In this document: positions 21,818-33,592 of the stretch, one piece after another | Numbering within the stretch: the first letter of the stretch is position 1 | Layout: each line of letters starts with the position of its first letter | Source of the DNA: Terebella lapidaria | Lineage: Eukaryota; Annelida; Polychaeta; Terebellida; Terebellidae | Reading direction: 5' to 3' | Length of the DNA: 64,000 bases | Assembly: GCA_949152475.1 (NCBI GenBank) | Contig: OX424568.1 | Location: 25,829,667-25,893,666, forward strand | The notes under the pieces: generated by a model | What the model was told of the DNA's origin: nothing | The model's database searches: none | What the model saw: only the letters and a program-made list of their open reading frames with translations | Program-made: the position numbers and the translations under genes

Positions 21818-23665
21818 GGGGCCGGTCATTATTTATCGGGTGGGGGGGTTGGATGGATTTTCCGAGAAATGAGTTTTCAAAGTTTGACCCCCCCCCCCCA
21901 CCGATATCGAAAAACAAAGTATGACCCCCCCACCAAGATCAAAAATAAAAGTGTGACCCCCCCCCCCAATCCCCATGTACATATACCAGGCCATAATACA
22001 CAATGGTAACAATTATAAAGAGCCAGTATATGATACTTAAATGCTGTTTTTACACTTCATTCACATTCTATTCAAACAATTGTGACTTTTGTCGCAATTT
22101 TTTTACACTATTAAGTCAGTGGATATTATGAATTTGTGCCATTACAACTAATTCAATTACTATTTGTGGGTATATTATATCGGTATGGCATTGACAGCCT
22201 CTGATTGGATGTCGGGGGCAAGAAACAAAACACTCCTCAAGACATCTATGTCTAGGATCATGTTCCCCAGAATACTGAAATCTTTTTCTCACTCCCAACC
22301 CCACGTTTCCAAACCCCCCTGAAACACTCGAGACCCGGGTTAAAGGTCATTCAGTTCATTCACTGACTGGAAATTTGTTGGAGGAATGAAAAAAAAAACA
22401 TGAATCTTATTTCTTCCTGTAAATATACGGACTAACTGGACCCCAGAGTGAACTCGGAAAAATTATAACTCTTCCACATATCATTGATGAATCAGGCCAT
22501 CCTGGACTGGTACTTTCCCGGCCTTGAATCAATTCTGTGTTGCCTCGCTGATGGGTTCATGATGTTCCGTGATGATCCGCGATTGTCTAGCAATGTCCTG
22601 GCCACCAAGAAAGTCAGGTAAATCAGATTCACTATGGCATCATCCGGGACGATCCAGGACTATTTTGCAATCCTTGATGGAAAGGTCCATATTTTGTTCA
22701 TGGCGGTCCAGGACAGTCCTGAGCTCATCGAGGATTATCCTCAGTGGCCGGGGTTCCTGTGTTGGCAACGTGTTGAGTGGAAAATCGGTCTGTAATTTTG
22801 ACATGCTGGTTCGGGGTCATTGGATGTTATGAGATGTTGGTTAGCATGGTATGGGCCGGGTAATCCATTGTTAGTCTGTGACAGTGCCCTGCATGTTGAT
22901 CATCCTAGCTGGCACCGTATTCAGCTGCAGTGCTGCTGTGTTCTATTAAAGGTCCATAGTTCATTCTTGGTGACAGTGTTTCAGTCTGGGGTGATGAGCG
23001 GTTGTCGATTCACGACATCTCCTGATTTTGGGTGTTCCTGGATGGTCCTTTCTAGGATCAAATTTCAGCGAAACTATAGTTTCACTGATAATGTGACAAC
23101 GGGATTGATTCCACTTGCTGTCTACTCCAGTGAACCATTAGTCCAGGTTGAGTGGATTGTTTTCACTTAATTCACTATTTCAATATACAATTTTTTTTCA
23201 AATTAACTAAAATTCGAACTACCATCAACTCAGTAGCCTTTTGGCTTGTGATTGGGTGCTTGTGTACTTGTCGTATATCTATTCCATGGGGTCTGTTTCG
23301 GATTTCTAAATTTTTTTTCATAGGTTGTTGGGCAGTTGTGTGCTGGTTCCATCAGGTGTACAGTAGAAACAACTACATTTACTACACTGTCTGCCCCTGA
23401 CGACGCCAGTGTGTCTTTTGATAAAGTATTTGGTCGGGCTTTGTTTCTATTGCAAAGTGTTGTGTTTTATGTTTGTTGTTGGAATCATAAAAATTTGGCT
23501 ATATTGGTGGTAATAGATTGATTCTTACATCCGACCCCCCAGTTCCATTGAAAATAAAAGTATGACCCCCCCCCCCCCCCCAATAACGTTGAAAATGAAA
23601 GTGTGACCCCCCCCCCCCCCCCAGTTTTTACCTAACCCCCCCACCTGATAAATAATGACCGGCCC
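21818..23665. mobile_element. Non-autonomous TIR DNA transposon, TTA duplication (PIF/Harbinger-like)
   Basis: Ends are inverted copies of GGGCCGGTCATTATTTATC followed by a G-run. TTA lies on both sides (21815-21817 and 23666-23668), the TWA-type duplication of PIF/Harbinger elements. Excision of the element plus one TTA restores an uninterrupted LINE frame, which fixes the borders. Both flanks carry a C-run minisatellite (AAGTGTGACCCCCC type), three units left and two right, in the same orientation. Inside are a degenerate GGTCCAGGACAGTCCTG-like minisatellite (22560-22760) and a copy of a dispersed repeat (23225-23530). No transposase is seen. Confidence 0.75.
23225..23530 (+). repeat. Dispersed repeat family A, copy 1
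   Basis: Family hallmarks: a CATCAACTCAGTAGCCTT start, a CATCAGGTGTACAGTAGAAA core, CTGTCTGCCCCTGACGACGC, and a GGTGGTAATAGATTGAT tail. Other copies: 35398-35510, 42950-43163, 54413-54720 and a tail-only piece at 57017-57065. Length near 300 bp; non-coding, SINE or MITE class not decided. Confidence 0.8.
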
Positions 23666-24110
23666 TTACTCAGGGTTACCTGCTCCGTAGGGAGGAGGCC
23701 CCTGTGTGTGTGCCCTGTCGAGAGTGGCTGACGGTTGAACATGTCCTGGTACATTGTCAAGATTTGGCTGACACTCGTCGCATGTTCTACGAGTGTCAGT
23801 CAATACATGATGTTTTTAACGATATTAATATTTATAAAATCCTCAATTTCCTTCGGGAGATTGGGGTATATTTCTATTTTTAGACAAATAAATTCTAGTC
23901 AACGCCTTTGAGTCTAGATCTAGTCATCAATATGTTCAAAATTAAACTTCTAAGGTTTTACTGTTCTCTCAAATTTTTAATTGTAGAACTTGCGGTTTTA
24001 TCATTCTTGATACTACTTTCATATCCTTGTTTGGCACTGAAATGGCCTTCTTGAGCCCAAAGTGCCATTAAGCTTTATTCCTTCCTTCCTTCCTTCAAGG
24101 TCAAGGTCAA

Positions 24111-24507
24111 CGATTTTCCCAGAAAAAAACACCTTTCCAGTAATAACTTCTGCTTGAATCTTTGTATGCTCATGAAATTTGAATCATATCATTCAGAACA
24201 GGCATGACACTCAGACTTATATGTTAAATGCATGATATACCTTGAACTTAGTCAGAAAAATGAAGTCACATGAGCAAACTTTCAAGGTCAAGTTTTGAAA
24301 ACCATTGAAACCTGTCAAATATCCATTCTGGCAAGTGTGTGGCCTATGGCCTCTCGTTTTAGTATTGTCTTACAAGATTTTGGGAAAATTTGACCGTAAA
24401 CTCTGAAGATAAAATTATGGATCCCGGATGCAGTGTCATGCCAGTAGGTTATCGGACATTCGGTATTAACTAAAAAAATCTATATTTGACACTGCACAAA
24501 ACATCAC
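24111..24507. other. Intergenic, GTCAAGGTCAA-type repeat text
   Basis: The phrase CAAGGTCAAGGTCAACG and similar text recall the subrepeats at 5.3-6.0 kb, but no borders are clear. No gene seen. Confidence 0.35.
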
Positions 24508-24645
24508 CTTCATATCCATGATATCCATCCTTATCTTTCTCAGAGCCACTAGCCTCATCTTCCTCAGAGCTACTATCTTCATGTACGTCTTCCCGTGGGT
24601 CGTATGATGGATCCAAATCTGAATTGTCACTTGCTTCAGAGTCAA
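24508..24645 (-). CDS. Acidic exon of an unknown minus-strand gene
   Basis: Acceptor ATTCTCCTAG and donor GAAG/GTGATG frame an open 46-codon exon rich in Asp, Glu and Ser: DSEASDNSDLDPSYDPREDV, then a SSSEEDEASGSEKDKD run. Similar acidic composition and an SD..DP motif are found in the exon at 53857-53996. Such exons often lie N-terminal in DNA-binding or transposon-derived proteins. No neighbouring exon could be assigned. Confidence 0.4.
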
Positions 24646-24828
24646 CTAGGAGAATAAAATAGACTTTCACTGAAATTGAAGTGGATTACCAGGTAGCTAT
24701 AAAAGCTGAGAGTGTATCCCAGACACATTTATCTTGTGTCAGGGTGTGTCTTGTATTCTATGTTTGAGAGGCAGTTCGGTGGAGACATGATATTGCTTGG
24801 GGCACTTGACCTGACATTTGCCTTGTAG

Positions 24829-27340
24829 GTCATGGTGCTCTTATTGGCCACAAGACGGGCAAAGTGCTGGAGTTCGCTGTGCGGAGCAAAACCTGCAAGA
24901 CATGTGAGATGGCAAAACAGAAGATGATACCGGCCAAAATTCACAAATGTTACCGAAACTGGGGAGGTAGTGCCAAAGGGATGGAACCAGACATGGCTGT
25001 GGATATGGTCAAGACCTTGTATTCTTCAGGCTTCAAAGTAAATGAAAGTTATATGAATTTTATGACAAGTGAATTGCAGTTGAATAGCATTTCAGATTGA
25101 AATTTCATTGTCCATACATGCAAGCACACTATCATATGTACACATTGAACTGAAATTGCATCAATTTATTGATTTCTCATGAATATTTTCAGGTATCGGG
25201 TGTGATTATGGATGATGATACAACTACCATTCATCGTCTCCGGTCACAGGTTGACAGCAGCATACAGAAGTTCAGTGACCGTAACCATGTTGTCAAGTCC
25301 TTTACATCAGAATTGTACAGTTACAGAAGAAACACAATGGATTGCGGTACATCATTTCCTACTTGAAACGCCTGTTTGTAATGGCAGTCAGCCAGTGCAA
25401 GCAGAAACCAGATGAACTGAAGAAGCGTCTGGAAGCAGTGATTCCACATGCTTTCGGAGACCACACTTCTTGCGATGCAGTTTGGTGCAAAGCCCTTGCC
25501 CTGGATGATCCTGGAGCGTACTTGTACAAGATGCTTCCAAGACAGAAGCCATTATCTGATGCATAACTCAAGTCCGATCTGCTTACCGTCTTTGGAAAGT
25601 ACAAGTCACAAACCGAGAAACTCTCATGTCTTTTCTCATCGCCGGTGGGTACATGTAACTATCTTTTTCCTCATTGTAAAAGTGCAAGTTTACCATGCTG
25701 CTGTTAGTGAATGTCTGTTTCATGGTATATGATTCATGTACATCACCCTATTTTTGTATTCATATCTGCGTATAAAAACCATTTCAGAGCAATGAAAGTT
25801 TGAACAGCTCCATATCCAGGAAGGCACCAAAGGCAGTACACTACAGTAGCTCGGGTGCACTGCATTATCGTGTGAGTGCTGCAGTGGCAGAGAAAAACCA
25901 AGGATCATCATATGTTGTCAAGGTGAAATTACCTTTGAATTTGAAATGCTGAAAATGGAATCCTGGAAGTACTGACATTTGTTTGGAATATTTCCGTAAC
26001 ATGAGTGTTAAAGAAATTGATATCAATATTTTGTATGTACAGACAAGTGAGCAGCTGGGTTTATCCCCTGGAGCACGCACCCGTCTTGAATCCTTCAAGT
26101 TAGACAAAGAGCGAAAGTCACACCAGGAGCTCACACAAACAGTCAGGTACAAGCGACGGAGGCGGGAGCTGAAAGAGAGGCGCAGTACGGCCTCATCTGA
26201 GCTTAGAGAGGGAGTGACATATGAGAGTGGGGTAGACCTAACAGCTGATGGAGCCCCTCCTGATCCTTCACATATCCTGGAGATACCTGAGCACCTGTTT
26301 GTCGTCCTGTCACAGCAGAATGTACAGTTCTGTTTTTTGAACATTTAAATAAGATATTATAACCAGTATGATGAAGTATATAGGTATACTAGTATGATGA
26401 ATTGAATACTAATGAAACGAAGTGCCCCCAAGACATTCATGGGCCTTGATATCTAGTTTGATACTTTGTATCTGATATTATTTGTGTACATGTATCTCCA
26501 TCAATTTAAAAATATAATAATTTTTTTTATACATATCAGGCCACCAATGTGACATCACACAGATTTCGGCTGTCCAAGGTGACCGATGCTTCAATCAGTT
26601 CGTGCTTCCGATGAAGCCGATCACCAGGGAGGCAACAAATGTGACAGGATTATCAGTGGAGGAAGGTGAACTCCTGCACCATGGCAAACCAGTGAACGCC
26701 ACAACTGACTTTGATGCTCTGTCCAAATTCATCGACTTCCTGTCAACATTTCCAGACAGATGTGTCCTCCTTGCCCATAACTGTAAATCCTTTGATGCAG
26801 TCATTCTGGTTCAGCATTTGCTGCAACATAATATGTTCTCAGCTTTTGTAGAGGCATGTGAAGGGTTTGCTGACAGCAAGTTGATGTTTCAACAGTTGTA
26901 TCCAGAAAGGAAAGAAGAAAAGAAAAGCTTCAAACAAGTAGATCTTTGTACTGATATCATCAACTACTCCTATGATGCACACGACTCACTTGAAGATGTG
27001 AGAGCACTAGAGATGTAAACATATTCAGAGATCACAGATTCTCCAACATTCCTTCACTGCATGTTATGTGAAACAGTCATTTGTGTATTCCAGGCAGAAG
27101 CAAAGAAATGTGCAATGTTTCAGTACCATGTGTCAGTGATAAAGTGATGAGCAAAGCCACTGCTGGTAAGATAGCTGCATCTGGTCTCACCTTGGAACAC
27201 TGGAAGCTCGCACACAGTCGCGACCAAGAGTGTGGTGTACACAGTGTGTTGTCCGAACAAGTCAACGGAAAACCAAGAGTTACAGCTAATAAGCGAGTTA
27301 CTGACAAAATAAACAGCAGCCTAACAAGAATTTCATAAGT
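24829..27340 (+). pseudogene. Mutator-type transposase-exonuclease gene, multi-exon, disrupted
   Basis: Exons by splice signals: 24829-25037, 25193-25644, 25788-25922, 26043 to about 26300, 26540-27014, 27094 to about 27338. Exons 1-4 match from recall the Mutator-like transposase domain of cnidarian and mollusc proteins: HKCYRNWGGSAKGMEPDMAV, VIMDDDTTTIHRLR, FSDRNHVVKSF, SNESLNSSISRKAPK, LSPGARTR and YKRRRREL. Exons 5-6 match a DEDD 3'-5' exonuclease: CDITQISAVQGDRCFNQFVL, ATNVTGLSVEEGE, LLAHNCKSFDAVIL, AHDSLEDVRAL, VNGKPRVTANKR. Exon 2 has a frameshift near 25340 and an in-frame TAA at 25564-25566, and the DxE motif I of the exonuclease is not seen. It is probably a decayed copy of a domesticated or captured transposase gene; introns show it is not a retrocopy. 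Confidence 0.7.
26410..26462 (-). repeat. End fragment of the tandem-subrepeat element
   Basis: On the minus strand it reads AAACTAGATATCAAGGCCCA followed by a TGTCTTGGG box, matching the ends at 5262 and 10262. It lies in the intron before the exonuclease exons. Confidence 0.6.
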
Positions 27341-28568
27341 GAGTGTCATCATGTTGATGATTGAACAATGTGTTTCTAGGTTATTGTACCTTTGATCTAA
27401 TAACCTATTTGCATGGTGTTGCGTCTGGCCTCCGTCTGTCAATCCGTACCTACGAAAGCATACGTGTGCATGGAATTTCTATTCCATTGCCCTTATGTTC
27501 CTCTGTGATGTGTATAAGTTTGGGGGTTTTTTGGCCCAAATCGCTTTAATATCCATTTTCTGTCATTTCCAGGGTAAATTTTTCACTATGAAAAAAAAAT
27601 ATGACTTATGAAAATTTCTCCATTCATAATGAGTGCTGCCACAAATGTACTCATAGACTGCCCAGATTTGCATCTACAGATGAACTGATTGTGAATAGAG
27701 CTTATATTTGCATTATGAACATCAAGGAAGATGTTTAATGACCTTCAACTTGACATCTGATGAAAGTTATTGCTAAATGTCTGACTTGGAATGCTCAAAT
27801 TTGCCTCAGCGTCCTAAACGTTTACACATATAGATTTCTTTGTATTATGAACATATAGAGATTTAAATGCCGCAAATGTACATGAAATGGTGACATTCAA
27901 GCTCACACAGACGACCTTGATTGGTTATTTTCATATGTTCACACAGTTTACCTTGATTGGTGAATCTTGATTCTCGAGGTCATTTGTTACTTGGCAAAAC
28001 AGAAACCAAAATTGTCTGGTAACCTATTTTAACCTTTGGACTAATTTTTTTGGAAACTTAGTGAACAGTTTTGAGATTTTTGTTTCGAAACATGCTAATT
28101 TGTGCCCTTGATATTGTTTTTGGAGATGGAATGACTTCAATTGACCTATCTCAGATTCCCCTAAAAATTGTCCGAGTTTCACAAATTACGTCAGAAAACT
28201 TCTCTTTGGCCAATAGTAACGTTTCGCAGAATACGTTGAAAATGACGTAAATAGACTCGGACAAACTGGATTTGGGATAGGTTAATTGCACAAAAGACCC
28301 AAAATCTAGGCTGAAATAAGTTTTTGGCGATTTCCCCAAAAACTACTTTATCAGTTTTGTGATTTTTGAAAGCCTGCCATGCCATTAGGGTTCCTTGAAA
28401 TGGTGTATGAAGTATTGATTGCTATGAATAGCTCGAAAGACTTGATATGTGATCCCAAAAGGCCTGATTTGCAAAAATTGCCTTATTAGGTGAAAACGCT
28501 TGTACATAGGGCTTAGGTTTTCAGTATAGGCATATACCGGTAGGCAGTAATATATGGCACAATTATTG
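27341..28568. other. AT-rich intergenic DNA
   Basis: Contains a GGTAACCTATTTTAACCTTT phrase at about 28018 that resembles GTAACCTTTCTTAGCCCTTG at 35517 and a similar phrase at 36930, suggesting another dispersed family. No gene seen. Confidence 0.4.
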
Positions 28569-29306
28569 TGTAAAGTTATTGACTGTCGTCCGCTCTTCGG
28601 GATCCTCGAGGATAGTCCTCTCACCACGAGTCCTTGCGGACGCGCATCCGCTATTCCGGATCCTTGCGGCGGCGCCGCTCACCGGAGGTCACTGCGGACA
28701 CGGTAACCACTCTAACATTTACGGTAACTAGGTAACAGCCCACCCGACACGCCCAGGCCTACGGACACCGTTCAGAAACTAGTTCATCACCACGGTGTTA
28801 GCTGGAGAGGCCTGGCGAGCCGTGGTCTGCCTCGGGGACGGAACCCCGTACAGCCCGACGAGCTAGCCAGAGCCTACGTCACACCGTCCCGGGAAGGGAG
28901 AGAACTGGCGATCCACAGGGCTTGCGCCCCCGAGTCAGCAACTCGTCTCTCCCAGCCCGGGCCCCCCTATGGAAATTGTCCCCAGGGCCCCAAGGGGCCT
29001 CGACTCGTGACTCGGGACCTCAAAGCTCATGGCGAGCTCCGAGTGCATCCTCGCCACTCGATCGTGAACAATCTCCTCGATCAAGTCGCTTCCAGTGTAT
29101 ATATAATACACCAGAAACTAGAGGCTGCACGCGAAGTGTAATCAAACCATTGTTATAGTTTACTGGATAACGTAAATTACAATGCGTCGCTGTAGCAACG
29201 CCCGCTCGAACGGAGCGTGTCAAAACAAGGCCAAGACAGAAAAGGCCACACAAATGGCATGTAGTTTTACAATCACCTGCCGCGATCTTAGGGCAAAATC
29301 GCCACA
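28569..29306 (-). repeat. Candidate 3' LTR
   Basis: TG...CA borders, purine tract on the internal side, and a TATA-type TATATATAATA (plus-strand text) at about 29099-29109. Markedly more GC-rich than the surroundings. Confidence 0.45.
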
Positions 29307-29824
29307 TTACCCCCTTCTTACAATGTTGGTCCCCAACATGCTCCGCCTGCGCCAAAACCTGCCGAAACACGACGAGAGCATCGCATGACGGACTGAAGGA
29401 AGCAAGGTGAACGGTACCCAGAAGTCACGGCGCAAAATACTAGGACTTTAAGAGTCCCTTTTGGAAGAATGGGAAACTACCCCCGGACTTACGGAGTAAA
29501 CTATAACGCGCTTTGGAATTTTGAATAAACCCTCATAAACAAGCTAAAATTTTGACCGAGGTGGTCCAAAACCGTGTGGTGACCTTGGAAGGTCATCCGC
29601 CGAAAGGGACGGTGTGTCGAGTCTTTGGAATATCTTTAAGGTTAAACTTTAAATTTAGAATATTTGTAAAACGACACACCAGGTGATCAAAAGTGGTAGT
29701 ACCTCTAAAAAGTGTTTGCCCTGCCGGCCGGTGCCTCAGGTCTGCAGAGCGGATCTGAGGCAGGGCGGAGCCGCAGGAGCGACTCCGGCGCGCCGCCGCG
29801 CAAGTGCGGTGACGAGGTTAGCAC

Positions 29825-30644
29825 CTAGCCTTCCCCCTCTGTCATTGGCTCCTCGTCCGTGCCGCCTGTCTTGGGGTTTGGCGGCGGAGACGGGTCCCTA
29901 CGCTGCGGAAGCAGCCGAGCCGGCAGTGAGTAAGCCGGCTGCACGGGCGGACGAGGCAGGCCTGGTGGCGCTTGCAGGGGCTTCTGCGGGGCGCCCTGCA
30001 AACCGGGTCCTGACGGAGCCATGGTAACGGAGGCCGGTAGAGCTGTGGTGCCGAGATTTGCGATGGCGCCAAACATCTCTACCGTATCGCGGGTGCGCTG
30101 AGGACCGGCCGTGTGTTCTCCCCATACCTGGAGTAGGTATGGGTAGATGGCCAGCTCCAAAGCGACATCCGCCCGCTGGAGAGCCGCCTGGTTCCGGGCG
30201 GACGACTCGAGGTCATCGACGCCCTGGAGTAGGCGAGTCCGTTTTTCTTGCAATTTGCTATTCTGTTCTGATTGGATATCACAAGCGCGCTTCAGAGCCG
30301 AATTTTCCTTTTTCAGGGAGAGGGCTTGATTTTCCAACAGGCTGACCTTCTGGTCAACGGTAGATTTCAAGGTGTTGCTTGCCTTTGTATTTTGGTCAAT
30401 GCCGGCTTTTAAATCTCGCATTTGTAGCAAAAGCTCGGAGTTTTTCGGAGTCGGTTCTAGGAACAGTAATGTTATCTTCAGCCATGCCAGATGTGTTCAG
30501 TTTGTAACGTTTATCTGCCGAGCGGTTATTTGGGGATGTTACACTATCTATCATGTCTATACTACTATCCGACGATAAATGTCGTTTGGACATTTGAACA
30601 AAGTTAGTAGGCCCAGATTGTTTGTGTGTGGTGAATAACAGCAA
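29825..30644 (-). CDS. Gag-like coiled-coil and Pro-rich region of the LTR remnant
   Basis: N-terminal Ser/Asp-rich text (MSKRHLSSDSSIDMIDSV), then a heptad-patterned stretch (KSTVDQKVSLLENQALSLKK), a middle helical part and a Pro-rich tail. Position between a missing 5' end and the candidate LTR suggests a structural protein. No zinc knuckle is visible; identification is tentative. Confidence 0.35.
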
Positions 30645-31500
30645 AAGCGCGCGTGAAGCTCAGCGTCAAATTCAGTGCAGGTGAGTAGCGGGACTGGGCG
30701 AGACTGCTTGTACGTGTGATCGGGTGATCGGAACTACTGGCCTCCAGCGTGGTCGGTGGCAACGTACAATGGCGATGTTCACTGGAGCGTGCATTTGTGG
30801 GGTCAGGAGATTCAAAAATATAATGTCAAATATTCCACTTACTATTCATTCAATTCCCATGTGTTACAGTCATTTGAGGTCCATGGTACTTCATATATGT
30901 TAGGATCCACTCTGGGTTGTCAATGCCTAATGTAATCACAATAAAATCATGATTTCATCCGCTCTCACTCGCTGTTGTCAGCTAGCCCATGGTGCCCCGA
31001 GTATGTATGTGCTATTTGTTTGTGCTCTTCCTTAAAATCCACAATTTGTTCCTTGCCTGAAAGCATCACTGCAATCTGCACATGACGAAATACCATCCTT
31101 ATTAATCTATTTCCACAATGCTTCATTGAGTAAATGATCACTTTCATGCTTACTCAAACACAAACTTACTCGGGTAACCATAACCGTCTATGAATCCCTC
31201 GAAATACGTATTGATCACCCTGTTGTCTTCTCTTGACCATGATATCTGTGTCTTACTTTAGAAACTTTACTTGAGAGAGAGAGAAAGAGAGAGGAAAAAG
31301 AGGGAGAGAGAGAGTAAATTATGTTTTCTAGATAATATAGAAAATAATTTCCGAGCTAAAGAGCTAGGCTAAATAAAATGTAGATCTAGGTGTACCTTTA
31401 TTTAACTTTCACCTAGCCGCGATCATCTGCTTTACTAATATGCAACTGGATGATAGGTGATAGGTATAAATATAGTTATACATATTTTTATATATGACAG
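30645..31500. other. Spacer with a (GA)n microsatellite at 31273-31315
   Basis: GA-rich simple repeat; rest AT-rich and without support for genes. Confidence 0.6.
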
Positions 31501-32299
31501 ATCTACCATGGGAGCTATTCGAAAAACACTCACAATATATGGATGATCAGAAGGGTTTCGCCCTGACCCTGCATCTCCAATCACCAAAAGCCTGCGATTA
31601 TTTCAAGGACACGGTGCACTTTCCACTTCCCCACCCAAAAACACAAAGAAAGTATGTTTCATAGTTCCAAATAATTATGCGAAAATATGATTCATTTTCC
31701 ATCTCCAGACTACAAGTCAGAAATACCATAGGAAGTCATATATTTGGCATCTTTTCATGACATTAAGGTTGACTTCAAACACACTCAAAGGCTGAATCTC
31801 AAGATCAAGACTGACCTGAATTGTATGAATTTGCCTCTACAAGCAAACTAGTTGTAGTTTAATAGAGCTAATAATTGTATTATGACATATAGAAATGCTT
31901 ACATGTGTTTGCACATTTATTTTCATTCATTGCATGCTAATACAGGCATATAGACATTGTATGTATGAAATAGTTGTGATTATTGGGTTTTCTTGTTTCA
32001 AGATGGATGGAAAGTGTAGATGCCAAATCTGGCTTAAACATCACCTTGGAGGAAGTGCTCAGCCAGAAACGGAAGAAGAAACTATCTTGGATATCGCAAC
32101 TTCCATACATGTAATAGGAAAAAATTCAATGTTTTATGGTGACAGTATATTTTTTTCTCTCCCATATATAATATTTTCAGGTTCTGTTTGATGATCGATG
32201 CGATGTCGATTCGACAACATGTGGACTACAACCATCTAGCAAGCTCACAAAACAGGATAAACAGAAGCCCTGGCAACAAATACCCAACAATATAAATAG
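31501..32299 (+). CDS. P-element/THAP9-like transposase exon and two following exons
   Basis: Exon 31501-31651 is bounded by TATGACAG and GAAA/GTATGT and reads KGFALTLHLQSPKACDYFKD then FPLPHPKTQRK. Family knowledge: THAP9 and P-element proteins carry 'fa.tLhfySpkAYeylR...LPhPsTirkW', so the match is good. Exons 32003-32110 and 32181-32299 follow with good acceptors and donors and join in phase 0 through 75 open codons (MDGKCRCQIWLKHHLGGS start), but I cannot place them in the family with confidence. Host-domesticated or decaying P-type element; the remaining domains are absent. Confidence 0.45.
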
Positions 32300-32618
32300 G
32301 TGTTCAACAGTTGTTCATTGACCCATTATCGTGGTGTACTAACCAAACTAGTCCTGCTCCACGGCTGAACCTGTATATTTGATCAATATTTTAACTTCCC
32401 TGCCTTGTGGAAGATTGAAATAGGGGTTACATGCACAATTTAGTGGGCAGTTTCATTCTCAGCTATTTTCCCATAGTTGAGATCCGGAATGACAATTGGT
32501 TAGGATAGAAAAATGTTTATTAGACATTAGATTGAATGCAATCTCTGTAATCTTAACGATAAACAGAGATTGAGACCGTCACGAAAATACAAATATACAA
32601 ATATGAAAATATATATCC
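32300..32618. other. Spacer, nothing recognised
   Basis: Includes a short inverted pair (CAGAGATTG/CAATCTCTG near 32540-32570). No gene. Confidence 0.4.
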
Positions 32619-33262
32619 TAAGGAACTTGCAATTAAGGATACTACAGACTCCGCTAATTTTTCCAACTATCTAGACCTGAGGTTGGAGATTGATAATGAT
32701 TCTAACCTGTCAACTAGATTATATGAGAAACGTGATGATTTCAATTTTTCCATAGTCAATTCCCCTTTTCTAAGCAGCAACATTCCTATGTCACCGGCAT
32801 ATGGTGTGTTTGTTTCTCAACTTATACGCTATTCCAGAGCTAGTTGCAAATATGAGGACTTTGTCTATCGAAGTGCCCGGCTAGTTTCTAAACTGCTGCG
32901 ACAAGGATATGTTTTACCAAGACTTATAGCTGCGTTTAAGAAATTCTATGGACGTCATCATGATCTGGTTGATAAATACAGCAAATCCATGTCTGCCATG
33001 CAACTAGATCTATTTTCATGTTAATTTTGGGGAATTCATGACGGGTGCCACTAGTGGGGCAGGAAATGCTCACTCTTTCCGGAACACCTGATTTCACCTC
33101 CTAATGGCCATTTTTGGGGGTTCATGAGTTTCCCTGTCATTTTTGTTTTCTCTCACTTCGTATGCCTGATATGACTTTCTGTCCCCGGACTATGAGATTG
33201 GATAACGGACCCTGTTTTGTTTGCTCGGAATACTTAATACTGGGTATTGATTCCACGTCTAT
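32619..33262 (+). mobile_element. Penelope-type retroelement, 5'-truncated 3' end
   Basis: Opens inside the reverse transcriptase at ELAIKDTTDSANFSNYLDLR and runs through LYEKRDDFNFSIVN, SPAYGVFVSQLIRYSRA and AFKKFYGRHHDLVD to a stop at 33024. A 3' UTR of about 180 bp follows and ends in a 60-bp module (33203-33262) that also brackets the copy at 58.7-60.1 kb. Nearly identical to that copy. Family assignment to Penelope-like elements is from RT style (YLDLRLEID); no GIY-YIG domain follows the RT. Confidence 0.7.
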
Positions 33263-33592
33263 TCAAGCTGTATGCCTCAAATGTATCGCATGAATCGATC
33301 ATATAGAATGAAATAGGAAACGTCATAGACTATATGCGTATGGCATTGTTTCGAGTGCCAGATGGGTTTATCTTGACATGTTTTAGTGACACTTCAGGGA
33401 TTCCATACAATAACTGAACAAGGTCAAGGACATTGGTTGTCGTCCACAGTATCAGTATCATGGACATAGAAAAACAGTATGTAGTGATTATAACAATTTT
33501 TAGAGTGTAACCGAGAAAAACATGAATCAGCATGAATTATTATCGCTAAAGCATGAATCATTAAAGCAGACCGAATCAAGTCTGGCTACATT
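33263..33592. other. Spacer, nothing recognised
   Basis: No feature that I can support. Confidence 0.4.

Larger units (their letters stand above)
21755..24110 (+). mobile_element. LINE 3' end, interrupted by a TIR element
   Basis: Left part 21755-21817 and right part 23666-24110. Across the insertion the frame reads RRDQLVMSRARIGHTYLTQG then YLLRREEAPVCVPC, EHVLVHC and FLREIGVYFYF before a stop: the C-terminal Cys/His knuckle region common at LINE ORF2 ends (RIGHTxLTHGYLL, EHiLleC). The 3' UTR ends in a (CTTC)n tail at about 24083-24100. Family within the Jockey/I/RTE assemblage not resolved. Confidence 0.75.
28569..30644 (-). mobile_element. LTR-retrotransposon remnant with one LTR
   Basis: A 738-bp GC-rich block at 28569-29306 starts TG and ends CA on the minus strand and is directly preceded, in that direction, by a purine tract (AAGAAGGGGG), as a 3' LTR should be. 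Upstream, 29825-30644 on the minus strand holds a gag-like region. No second LTR lies in the window, so the element is 5' incomplete and broken. No polymerase is seen, so it may be non-autonomous. Family not assigned. Confidence 0.45.

Noticed and set aside
29683-30027. Plus-strand alanine-rich frame
   Set aside because: Shadow of the minus-strand gag-like region in GC-rich DNA.
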